Of a DNA stretch of 64,000 nt, positions 46,201 through 55,900 are shown piece after piece (the first letter of the stretch is position 1; every line of letters begins with the position of its first letter). The stretch lies in the NCBI GenBank assembly GCA_950295325.1, contig OX485803.1, positions 40,503,554 through 40,567,553 of the forward strand, given 5' to 3'. This stretch comes from Polytrichum commune (lineage: Eukaryota; Streptophyta; Polytrichopsida; Polytrichales; Polytrichaceae). The position numbers were made by a program, and so were the translations under genes. The notes under the pieces are model-generated. The model worked only from the letters and a program-made list of their open reading frames with translations. It was not told where the DNA came from and ran no database searches.

Positions 46201-47127
46201 ATCGGACTCATCACCAATTGCACAACAATGTGCGAATCTAGTCAAACTCCAGCAAACTTACATCCGCCCCTGATAACCGTCCAACTCCAGAAAATCCACA
46301 TTCTCCCAGATAACCTCTACCGTGCATAGCATGTGAAGGTCAATTAGGGTTGGGGTTTGAGGTTTAAGGTAGAACCAAACCAAGCTAATCACCCACGACC
46401 GCAATGTCAGCTCATTGGACTCATCGCCAATTGCGCAACAACACTTGAATCACAGAGAGCCGCGGCTGGCTAAATTTGATTCGATCAATTAGGATTGGGG
46501 TTTGAGGTTTAAGTAAACCAAACCAAGACGATCACACACGACCACAGTGTCAGGTCATTGGACTAATTGGAAATTGCGTAGCAACACGTGAATCACAGTC
46601 AAACTCCAAAAGACCCGCATTCGCCTCTGATGACCTCTACGGTGCATAGGATGTGATGATCGATTAGGTTTGGGGTTCAAGGTTTGAAGTAAAACCACAA
46701 CAAACCACGACGATCACACATGACCACGGAATCAGCTCATTTGATTCACCGCAGATTGCAAAATAACACTTGAATCGTATAGAGCCGCAGCTGGCTGAAT
46801 TTGAGTCGCTCAATTAGGGTTGGGGTTCGAGGTTTAAGGTAAACCAATTCAAGACAACATTAACCACACTGTCGGCTCTTTGAATTCATTGCCAATTGCG
46901 CAGCACACAATTTGAATGACAAGGAGGCCCGGCAGGACGGAATTCCTTTGAGTTGAGTAAGAGTAGGGTAGCTACATACCTGTGGCGGGCGAGGTGGCCA
47001 GGGGGAGCTCCGGTGTAGGAGCAACAACGTCGGGAGAGGGTTTGGGCTTCATAGGAGGAGGGCCCATGGGACCAGGGAGGATGGCTTTGGAGAGCTTCGG
47101 AGGCGGCATTGGACGTGGAGGATCCAT
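40225..47127 (-). CDS. Kanadaptin-like FHA-domain protein (SLC4A1AP family)
   Basis: Exons on the minus strand: 47127-46980, 45317-45104, 44880-44795, 44329-44250, 44057-44002, 43850-43802, 43412-43248, 42983-42888, 42585-42472, 42199-42072, 41934-41690, 41373-40588, 40274-40225. All splice phases agree and give 738 aa, close to the plant homologue of about 735. Order: Pro-rich N-terminus (1-50); FHA phosphothreonine-binding domain about 115-200 with FGRSDRCD (129-136) and DLGSTHGTFINKRQ (163-176); an acidic, charged middle with coiled coil; a basic stretch KARGKKKRKLGPERPP; and the family C-terminus GQTGDGRTSLNEKFGY. The human relative is nuclear and co-purifies with splicing factors; the plant role is not established. 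An in-frame ATG at 47142 and a longer frame from 47244 exist upstream; I chose 47127 for its GCCATGG context and length. Confidence 0.93.
45420..46930. repeat. Degenerate tandem array filling kanadaptin-like intron 1
   Basis: About seven imperfect units of roughly 150-320 bp. Anchors: CCTCTA..GTGCATAG at about 45522, 45777, 46099, 46312 and 46626, each followed by GATCAATTAGGGTTGGGGTT-like sequence and then CATGACCACAGTGTCAGCTC. The unit also includes the sequence around the exon 2 acceptor: TTTGCTGCAACAAA at 45963 repeats the one at 45315. Confidence 0.8.
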
Positions 47128-47182
47128 GGCGCCCCTGGACATCCGCCCCAGCGCCTGCTGCGATTGCGAGTGACTAACTTCT

Positions 47183-47218
47183 TGCAATCGATTGCGATCG
47201 ATCGATCGATCGATTGCA
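47183..47218. promoter_or_regulatory. GATC-repeat palindrome in the kanadaptin-like 5' leader
   Basis: GCAATCGATTGC followed by five overlapping GATC units and ATTGC. It is self-complementary and would form a hairpin in the leader about 60-90 nt upstream of the chosen ATG. If transcription starts upstream, it lies inside the possible N-terminal extension. Confidence 0.5.
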
Positions 47219-47244
47219 GCGACGCAGAGGGAAGCCCACAGCAT

Positions 47245-48689
47245 CGCCTCTCAAGCCAAGCTTTACCGCGAGAGACCCCGCGTGCTGTCCCCTGACCTAT
47301 TTTTCCGCAACACGGAGCATCTCCACCGCTCACACTACATCTCCCCGGCCTCTAAGCTGCACCGGCCAAATGCCCCCTTCCCACCTCACTTTACCAAATA
47401 ACCAAAGTCTTTCTTAATAAAAACCGGGTAAAGCTCCCTCGGTGGTTATAGGGGAGGCATCTGGCTATCCCAATGCACCTACAAGAACTTGCTCCAGAGA
47501 TTTTTGAGTAGCTTTTAGTTAAGTAGCTTTCACACATGTTCATTGTTTTCATCCACCAAGTAATGAATGTTGGGTAGTTTTTGTCCCCTCCCCAAATGCC
47601 TTGCTACTCGTCTATTATATCATCGGTTTTTGTTAATGAAGCTTCTCGTGCCCTCATTGCTAAGATTAAAAAGAAACCAATCACAAGGGCAGGAGGCGAC
47701 ACTTTTAAAGGTCATGTATTCTTGCCTCGTGTTTAGGTACCGATGGGAGGGTCGGTGCTTGAGGCTTAAAACCTCCACTTTTAAGCCATGCCACATCATT
47801 TGCCAACTAGGCTCGGCACTAGATAATGTCGATGGTGTGAAGGTTGGGTTGTTAGAACCAACTTTTGGTCTTAGCTAAAGTTGGGTGGGAAAGGGGCAAA
47901 AGTAGAGTAATCTCCCGCTTAAGTACACACCCGTTTAAGTATGCATCCTAGTTAAGTGCGCGATTTTTTGACGAAAATCAGGGTTCGTATATTATTGGTT
48001 GAGCATGTCATGCAGAGTCATTTGTCACGAATGCATGAATTTTTCACGCTTGACATTCTATGTCGGTTCGTTAACGTTTCGCTAAAACGTCTCAAACGAT
48101 CCTTGCAATTCATCATACATATGTCCAGTTCCGTTTGAACATCGGAGCAAAGCAATTGGTCATCGATGTCAAGGACAATGTTGTGTAGAGCTTCAAAGCC
48201 TTTGAAGTCGGTAGCACTTATAGATTCAATAAATGTCTCGATAAGTTGGATTCTATCATTGATAGGTGGTTATTCTTTTGAGGTTGTCGAAGCTTGTCCA
48301 TCAACATCAAGCCTCAATGGGAAGGGGATCAAACAAAACCAACGGCTTTGTGAGCACCCTAACATGTATTCTTCAGAGGTAAGCTAGATGGGTATTAAAC
48401 GGTTACTTTTCCGACTAGCCCAATCCATAACACTGGTGATATGAGTAAAGTACACACCTACTAACTAAGTGTGCACCAAAGGCTCCAATTCAAAATGCAT
48501 ACTTAAGAGGGAGATTATTGTAGATGTAGAGGCACCCAAAGGAAGAGGGGACTCTATTTTGTTGGCTCCTCTACCCCGGACAAACCTCTTTCAAATGTTA
48601 GAATTGGTTTTTTTTTTTTGTAGTATTTCATGTTTTATATCAAACTTTACATGCTAACTTTATTGATATAACACGTTTTCGTGTTCGTT
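47245..48689. other. Kanadaptin-like promoter and intergenic
   Basis: 47245-47400 is C-rich and is the likely core promoter. Beyond that, short frames at 47567-47878 and 48166-48387 have no recognisable domains. No gene supported. Confidence 0.4.
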
Positions 48690-48790
48690 AAATTGGCCGT
48701 ACATGTCCCCACCCCCAATTATGTTGATTATTGAAGTCCATAATGGTTGTTGTATTTTGAGCACGCAGTCCAATCTCTTTAAATGCTTAA
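48690..48790. repeat. R4 fragment
   Basis: TTGAGCACGCAGTCCAATCT near 48758 is identical to the R4 interior at 32438. The flanks do not extend to either terminus. Confidence 0.5.
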
Positions 48791-49805
48791 ATGCCCTACT
48801 CAATAAACCCATCTCATGTTCACATATGAGCTTGCAGCTATGATTGAGATGAAGTGTCAAGCCTTATTCACGCCAAACTCTTGAAGTGGCATTGTCTCTC
48901 TCTCCATATTAAATGTATAAGTGGTTGTAATTTGTCGAAATGAAGGTGTCCCTTTCAAGGTTTAGTGGGCTGTTTTTATCTAGAAAATTTATATGGGTAA
49001 CTTTTTTTTTGTGCTACTTTTGATATTGATCCAATGTTCAATTACTCACATTTTTTTCCACGATGCACATGGTGGTTGATAGCCATGAATGTGGTTGTCT
49101 CTAAATGATATTTTTGCAATTGAAGTGGTTCATCCAAAGTGTAAATATTTTCTATAACACAATCCTTCATATTGGTTCTACTCGAATTATATCTACATGA
49201 GCCAAATATTAATTCTATCACATGTGAGTTTTGTTTGTAATACAACTCCAAAACTCTTAGTTCATATCCACAAAGAGCAATATGCACATGAGAGCTATGA
49301 AAAATGCAAATTTGTAAAAGACAAATGCACCAATTATAATACAGATTGTTTTGGCAAGACATATTTTGTAAAACTTAAATACACAATAGATAATTGGTCA
49401 CAACCACCAAATCAATGCAACCAGTGCAAATGAGATCAACGATAACTTCAACTTTTTAGGGAAACCTCTTTGTGACAACATGGAATTCTTTCATACACAA
49501 AAAGACACCCATGCACCCTTAAAACCACAACATTGGATAAGATTCAAATTGCTTGATCATGCAAACATAGCAAGACGAACATAAGGTTGAATAAACAACT
49601 TCATCCCCATTTGTCAAGTGAAATTTGTATAAGACTCGAACACATAGAAATTGACACAACATACGAACTTTAGTCCAAGAATGCATACCTCTTTGAGTTC
49701 CGCCAACATGGCGAGTACCGGCTCTCCACCAGAAATCTCTTGAAGATGAGAAAAAAATTGTTTGGAATGCCAAACCTTCAATGTCCAATGATAACCCGCG
49801 TTTTA
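48791..49805. other. Intergenic, nothing recognised
   Basis: AT-rich sequence with short frames on both strands (for example 49042-49433) and no recognisable motif. Confidence 0.45.
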
Positions 49806-49920
49806 TCGAGAAGAAGTCTATGGGCGATGAAAGCAGCTTCTGGCTTCTGGTGAGACCACGTTGCCTGTGCTTTCTCGACCGTCAGATCTGACCGATGTAA
49901 CCCTCCTCCCCTGATCTCCT
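49806..49920 (+). repeat. Highly conserved repeat R6, copy 2
   Basis: See 19663-19786. The same orientation and near identity over about 114 bp, while both flanks differ. No termini or ORF. Confidence 0.6.
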
Positions 49921-50945
49921 CTGTCCACTGCATGTGCAGACAAACATACACTCACTCTCTTCACCTTCTCGATTCCGATTTCTTTGCCGATTCTCTTCGC
50001 CAGAGGTCATCTGATTACGTTATAGATTTATTCGCAAAGGACATTCTATGACAATCACTTTGTGCATTCACTAAACATGTGTTTTTAGCTACAATGTGTA
50101 GATAGAATGTCTACCTAGGATTAGTGAGCTTTCCAATCACCATCTCATCTTGCCTCGTTCTGCCATGTCTCATTTTTAATTAATTTCCCAGGGGAGTCAC
50201 TCCCATATTTAAGAAAACAATGCGAGAACAAATATAAGGTTCACTCTAAAATGGTGACCTACAAATAATAAAACATGTACTTGTAGCAAAGCTCAAGTTA
50301 TGTAATGAACTCCATGGTATAAGTAGATAAGGGTGTTTACAAATTGATCATGTTAGATTTTTTTTGAAACTAACATACTATAGGGTTCAATAGGGTGGAA
50401 AATTAAAATAATGTAGTATAGGGCCCCGCACCACATATGAGCACCATTGGATGGCATCATATGGATGTCATATGTAGGGTTAGATGCGGGAAGGGTTCTT
50501 GACAGGTTTGCCTGTTATGTTTGGCTTCATGAGTTTCTAGTTAGATGTTGTGGGAACTCTTCATAGTTTTCATGTTTGTGCAAACTCCCACCATCTTGCG
50601 AACTTTGGTAAATGTTGATGGTAGATTGTTGAAGGTTGGATAGTAAGTACACGTGCATGATTGCGCTCGTCAAGTGCCACCGTCCCAAACTTCATCTCTT
50701 TTACTTTCGGTTTCTTGTTCGCTTGGTACATGGGTAGGGTTTAGGGTTTTGAATTCTTGTTGTGATTTCTCACATTTTTTGTGAACATTGTCAACACAAC
50801 CGGGGGGGGGGGGGGGTGACGTCAGTAGGAGGTGTTTGTTTAAGCGATACTAAATGCAACTTGAGGTACTCAAGTTTTAGTGAGGTGTTAGTTACAAACT
50901 AGGTTTGCAATGTTTACCAACTAAGATGAAATTATTTTCATTTTT
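49921..50945. other. Intergenic with a 15-G run at 50802-50816
   Basis: No gene seen. A single tract of 15 G is followed by TGACGTCA, a perfect bZIP/CRE-type palindrome (50817-50824); the combination may be chance. Confidence 0.45.
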
Positions 50946-51447
50946 TTGATGCCTATGTTAGTCCATAATTTATTTGGATCTTGTGAGTGTGCTAAGGGTG
51001 ACACACATGCAAAATTCAAACCACTACTTGAAGGCATTCATATTGTAGATTGGCCCTTTCATTTCTTTGATACCGAGAGAAGATGCAAGATTAACTACAA
51101 CCTTGAGGGGCTCAATCGAGTTTCTTCGAATGTATATGTTTTGCCATTAGTCAATCCCAACCTTGAATCAAGAAAGCGCATGCATGTGGTTGGCTTAGAT
51201 TTTGTTTATGACTCTCAAAAAAATCTACAGTGCATAACAGAGGAGGATGAGATTCAATGTCTTACCCCCTCTTGATGATTCTAACCAACCATTGCTTCCA
51301 TTTGTTGGTTTTAGAGTTAATGGCGAGAGCATTGACCAGAAGTCCACATCGGCAATTGTTGAGGTTATGGCTAGAAATTTGTTAGCCAAAGAGAAACATA
51401 GAAACGATTTGAAACAAATACCTTGGAGGATCAACAATGGCACTTGA
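50946..51447 (+). pseudogene. Unidentified decayed ORF
   Basis: A frame of 109 codons (50946-51275) beginning MMPMLVHNLFGSCECAKG continues by a +1 shift near 51245 into 51247-51447 (FNVLPPLDDSNQPLLPFVGF, then AIVEVMARNLLAKEK). The two parts read like one globular protein interrupted by a frameshift. I do not recognise the family. Intron-less as far as seen. It may be a retro- or transposon-borne gene relic. Confidence 0.35.
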
Positions 51448-52167
51448 GGTCTTTGGACTGTAATTCTATGAGTGTAGTAAAGGTGTTTGGATTCACTATT
51501 GGAGATCATTCCAAGAACACAATCCACAAGCTCTTTGACAACCTCATATCTAACAAATGTATATATATTAAAAATTAATCCCGAAGAACGAGAGTCTAAT
51601 TTAGTGATCATCTCCAATCACAAGCCTCTATAAAGGAAGTCTATTGTCTTGACAACATGAAGTCAAGCTTTTACGTTGAAGGGTGAGAGATACGTTTGTC
51701 TGCAATAATCCCCCCTTTTCATCTCTAAGTGATCACATAGGCCCTGCCAATTGTGCTCATAATGTATGTTACACAATAGTCTATAAGTTGACTAAGGCGT
51801 ACACAAATGACACTTGGCATTCGAATGTTCAAGAATATCTTCTTCTTGTATACTAGTATGTAAACACATGACACCTGCCATTAGTATGCTCAATGATATC
51901 TTCCACTTGTACACTAAGATGCAAAACTATCATCTCAAGTATCCCATTGTGCTATGCAAAATGTGGTTATGTTACCTCTAACCATTGAGCACTAGTGGTT
52001 GAAGGCTATCAAATACTAAGTGTAGTGAATGAAAATAGTTACGATAAGGGAAAACCATTTGCTTTAGTTGGGGATCCTAAATTGAAGGAAGTCATGTTAT
52101 TTTGGGGATTTGGCAGATAGTTGAAGGCCATTGTGGATGACAACAAATGAATACTTGAGCAACTAAT

Positions 52168-52440
52168 ATGTGTAGAATGTGGGTTGGTTCAAGGAAAACC
52201 CGCCACTTATCAAAGCACTTAAATTTGCAATTGTTGTTTGAGCCGTTAGCTTTATTGAGTGTCATTGAGTTGAGGGTTCTCACGGATGCCCTATGTGATT
52301 CTTACTATGATGTGAAGGTGAATTACAAGATTGTTTTGTCTAAGGAAATGCATGAGTACAAACCTCCAATTGCTCATTGAAATGTGTTGGGTAGGATATT
52401 AGGCATGTCTAAGACTAAGTTTTCAAGGGTAAGGTTGTGA
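52168..52440 (+). pseudogene. Second unidentified ORF fragment
   Basis: Encodes LLFEPLALLSVIELRVLTDA, DVKVNYKIVL, EMHEYKPPIAH, and after a stop VLGRILGMSKTKFSRVR. It looks like protein-coding sequence with stops, possibly the downstream part of the same relic as 50946-51447. Family not recognised. Confidence 0.3.
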
Positions 52441-53179
52441 CAATGTTTTTGGCATATTGTATAATTTGGAGCGTTGGGGTTAGAATTAGGCTTTGGATTT
52501 TCCGTCTTGAGCATAGAAAGTTATGTATTGAGTAGTTTTAACCACTTGAACTTGAACAATGACATTTGTAATTGTGTGTTGTTTGTGCCATTAAGCGTGT
52601 AATGGCAACACTGATGAAACCTAAATTATCAAAGTTTAGAATTTATGATTGTCAATACAAAAATAACTGCCATTTGGAACTCAATGCCATGGTGTCATTC
52701 CTTGAAAACTTAGTCTTAGACATGGCACTCAAAATGTTAGAAAGATGTTTGTCTTTAGTCTTGGATTCACTTTTCTATTTTTTTAAATTTGTTATGATAA
52801 ATTAAGGAGCTAAAAAAAACCGCCCTTCATAATTTGTACATAAGTAATTGTATGGATTCTTAAAACACCATGAATTAGACCATATGTAATTGAATGGTTC
52901 GTTTGATTAGTTTGGGCCACCAAAATACCCCCTACAACAATACCCTCAATTGCACATGGTGAACAACCCAAGGAGTCACCCCCCCCCTTGTGATGCCTTG
53001 CAACACACTGTGAACCACTTTGGGCATGCCCAATGTACCTTAGTTATGGTGGATGTACTATTGGATTTATTGTTGGGTTTGGGACTATTGTTGTGCTTGC
53101 ATCAAGGGGGGGGGGGGGGGAGTGCTAGATCTGACCCAAATACGTGCCGATCCCCATTGTGGTGTACACATGCCTTTTT
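52441..53179. other. Intergenic; C and G homopolymer runs
   Basis: CCCCCCCC near 52980 and a run of about 15 G at 53106-53120. Otherwise AT-rich with no supported gene. Confidence 0.4.
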
Positions 53180-53275
53180 GATATCCGTTCTTAAAGCCAT
53201 AACCAACCATATACCACTCAAATATAGGTGTATGATTAAAATTTGATTTAAATGCACGTTTACCTTAAAGACCTT
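53180..53275 (+). repeat. R4 right-end fragment
   Basis: CATATACCACTCAAATATAG followed by GTTTACCTTA matches the right end of R4/R3-type elements. A further R4 middle fragment in reverse lies at 53885-54010 (CCCTATATGACCATTTAATA). Confidence 0.5.
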
Positions 53276-53719
53276 TCCATGTAGTAATACTCCACAATCT
53301 CCTCTACTGCCACTTTGGGGTAGAAATTGGAGGGATATGCAGTGGTGGTGTTAAATATGAATGTAGGCCAACTCCTTAGAAGACAATATCATAATACAAT
53401 TTATACTCCGTGAGGATGAGTTTATAATAGGGTCCAAAACCAAAGAAATTCCAAGATTGCGCAATCCAATTGGTCAAAAGCAAAGAAATTGGACGCCCTA
53501 TGATGAATTCAATAAAAAGAAAATCTTTGCTTTGACCTCCTATAACCTTTGCATCTCAACTTTGACTTAGAAATGTGAAATAACAATTCTCATAATTCGT
53601 ACTTCCTACTTAGATGAGACAATCCACAACTCGATCCACTAGTTAAAATCATTCATGGTATTAGAAGTGCCCACAATAGAACCACATAATTGGCCCTTCC
53701 CTGCTCAAGAATCCTCTTG

Positions 53720-53895
53720 ATATAGGGTGGGGTTTATTGCCTACCTTGCGGTGGGTGGGCTTTTGGCTTCCTACCTACCTAGCTAGTTTTTTCCGTCAAG
53801 TAGAGAGAAATTTTCACAACGGGAATCAAACCGCCGACCACTCCATTCGGAAATGAATACCTCTCCACTATCACCCAATAGTTTAGGGTCATCTC
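53720..53895 (-). repeat. Possible tRNA-derived SINE
   Basis: On the minus strand, GGTGATAGTGGAGAGG (A-box-like) is followed about 35 nt later by GGTTTGATTCCC (B-box-like), then GTTGTGAAAA. The spacing suits an RNA polymerase III promoter. No poly-A tail or target duplication was confirmed. Confidence 0.35.
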
Positions 53896-54010
53896 GGACC
53901 CTATATGACCATTTAATAAGCATGAGAATCTTTACTTTGGTAAGGAATAAAACATTCAATGAACTCCAAAAATTATGAGGAAAGTGAGTACAACCTCCAT
54001 TTGGATTCGC
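53885..54010 (-). repeat. R4 middle fragment
   Basis: Resembles the R4 interior at 33985-34090 in the same (minus) sense: ATATGACCATTTAATAAGCA, GAGAATCTTTACTTTG and ATTATGAGGAAAGTG. Both ends are missing. Confidence 0.5.
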
Positions 54011-54015
54011 TAACC

Positions 54016-54017
<2 letters not shown>

Positions 54018-54050
<33 letters not shown>
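54018..54050. repeat. (GA)n microsatellite
   Basis: About 16 dinucleotide units, uninterrupted. Confidence 0.9.
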
Positions 54051-54052
<2 letters not shown>

Positions 54053-54320
54053 TACCTCTCATTCATCCAACATAAAAACCCTTAAATAGTATGCAACCCA
54101 AGCTTACTCTTTTTGGTTGATTTGACCTTGGAACTAACTTTAAAGACCCCTAATTAGTATGTCTGAGGTCAATTGAGATGAATTGGCAACAAACCTATAG
54201 GGGGTCAAATTCTTATGTTGGATGGATGAGAGGTACGCTTGTTATGATATGTCCCTCTCTCCATCTTGTATCAAGCATGTTTTTCACATCCTAAGAGAAG
54301 TAAGCCCAAACAAGGAATTA

Positions 54321-54684
54321 AGACCCATCTACCTTCACACACAAGCCAAGGATCATGACCATGGAATTGTGTGGGCCCTTGATTCTCATTCAAACGTCGT
54401 AGCACTAACATGATTTGCCAAAATTTGCATTAGACCTACCTCTTGAAGGTGGACCTAACGCAAATTATGTAACGCAAATTCCGACAAACCTTGAAACATT
54501 ATTATAGTTTGGCATGTAGAAATTCATGTAAACTTTTCATCCATGTTAATTTCTTTGCGCCCTTAGGTCTTTAGCTCATAGTGTCTAGTGTGAAGTGAAC
54601 TTGAACGGTCTCGGCCTTTTCGACCAATGAAAGATCTTACAGTGCAATGGTCACGGGCCTTCAGTCTCGTGTGTGAAGTGGCCC
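54321..54684 (+). mobile_element. Family A MITE upstream of XRCC4 (uninterrupted)
   Basis: 364 bp flanked by TTA (54318-54320 and 54685-54687). The right end GTGTGTGAAGTGGCCC is well preserved; the left end CTTCACACACAAGCC is preceded by a decayed terminus. It carries the unoccupied version (GATCTTACAGTGCAATGG near 54633) of the site that is filled by insertions in the copies at 17141 and 21305. Confidence 0.8.
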
Positions 54685-54689
54685 TTAGA

Positions 54690-55900
54690 CATTAGAAAAA
54701 CCCCCAATACCCGGTGCGAACCGGATATGTAGATATACCCGGTGGGTATCAAGTGAAGGGCAGCTGAAGGCGTAGTGAAGAAGCCCAAGGTTGGAGAGGC
54801 GCTGTGTATGGTGGTGCTTGGAATGGAGCTTCGACTTTGTGCATTGTGAAGCTCAACAAATCTTCATTGTCAAGCTGCAATCCTAGAGCAGATTGGATAC
54901 GCACTTCCTGGATTTTGGTTCATTGTTGCCGATTCGCCTTCAATTCTCGGACGCCTCAAAAAATTAGAAATACATCAAGTACTCCCCTGCCTTTCTAATG
55001 TCAATGTGGCAAGTCGAGGTGCTCTCGGATGAGGTTTCCAGGTGGACGGATAATTGTAGCTGCAGCCTTTTCTGAATCATGTTCAGAAGCCTGGATTCTT
55101 TAAGTGAGTTGCGGTTGCGTAAGCTGGATCACCTCAAGATAAACCAAGTATGCCCTCCCCTGCTTGCGCAACCTTGTTGTGGCAATTGTTGTGCTCCTCG
55201 ATTAGGTTTTCAGGTGGACGGATGATCATAGCTGTCTCCTTTTGTGAATCACGTTCGGAGGTCTGGGGTTTTAAGCAAGTTTTGCTGTATTTCATGTCCT
55301 CTCACCTCACCTCCATCGTTGTACCTGGAAATTATGACTTTAGGGTTGATTGTGCAGCCAACTGATCATTACTGGGATTTAATTTGAAAGTGTACTCACT
55401 TTGCAACGAAACATGTAGGATTCTGGCTGTAATGAATTTATGATCGAAAGATACTGGGAGTTGATTTTAATTTTTAATTTTCTTCAAGAACCGCCCCTGC
55501 AGTCTTGATACTTCCAGTTTCTGACCTCAATGGAGTCCCTCGTGTCTTTCTGCCTCTGGATTCTAGCAACAAGACCTTGAGTCCCCACCTTCATTGCACT
55601 GCTGCTCACAAGTTTTGTGCCGACTGAACAGAATGTTACTGGAACAGAAGGTATTGAATTTGTGGATTATTTCCTCAAGAGCGAGCTGTTGAGTTGTTGA
55701 GTTCAAGGTATGTACCTGAACAACCTTCTTTTTGACTTGTGACTTCCGTCTTCTTGTAGTGATGAGTTTGTTGCTCAACATGTTTAATATAGTCATTATG
55801 CACAGTTTGTCTTTCCCAAAGATCTGTCACTTGTGAGATTTTCAATCTGTGTATCTTTTTCTTCTAGTCAATTTACAATTTTTTTCTTTTCAGGTCAGCC
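54690..55900 (+). promoter_or_regulatory. XRCC4 upstream region and probable leader exons
   Basis: The XRCC4 ATG follows a strong 3' splice site (TTTTCTTTTCAG, ending 55893), so at least one non-coding exon lies upstream. Two tandem exon-like segments at 55042-55103 and 55214-55274 are candidates. The start of transcription is not visible. Confidence 0.45.
55042..55274 (+). repeat. Duplicated exon-like segment (172 bp period)
   Basis: Two segments of 62 and 61 nt, each beginning CAG|GTGGACGGAT and ending ...TTTAA before a donor, GTGAGT in the first and GCAAGT in the second. The sequence upstream of each is also alike (CAAGTA..CCC.CCCCTGC, GAGGTTTCC against TTAGGTTTTC). Period about 172 bp. 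Both contain stops, so if they are exons they are non-coding leader exons. Confidence 0.5.

Noticed and set aside
50817-50824. TGACGTCA after the G15 run as a promoter element
   Set aside because: A perfect bZIP-type site, but no gene starts nearby on either strand; an isolated 8-mer is not evidence.
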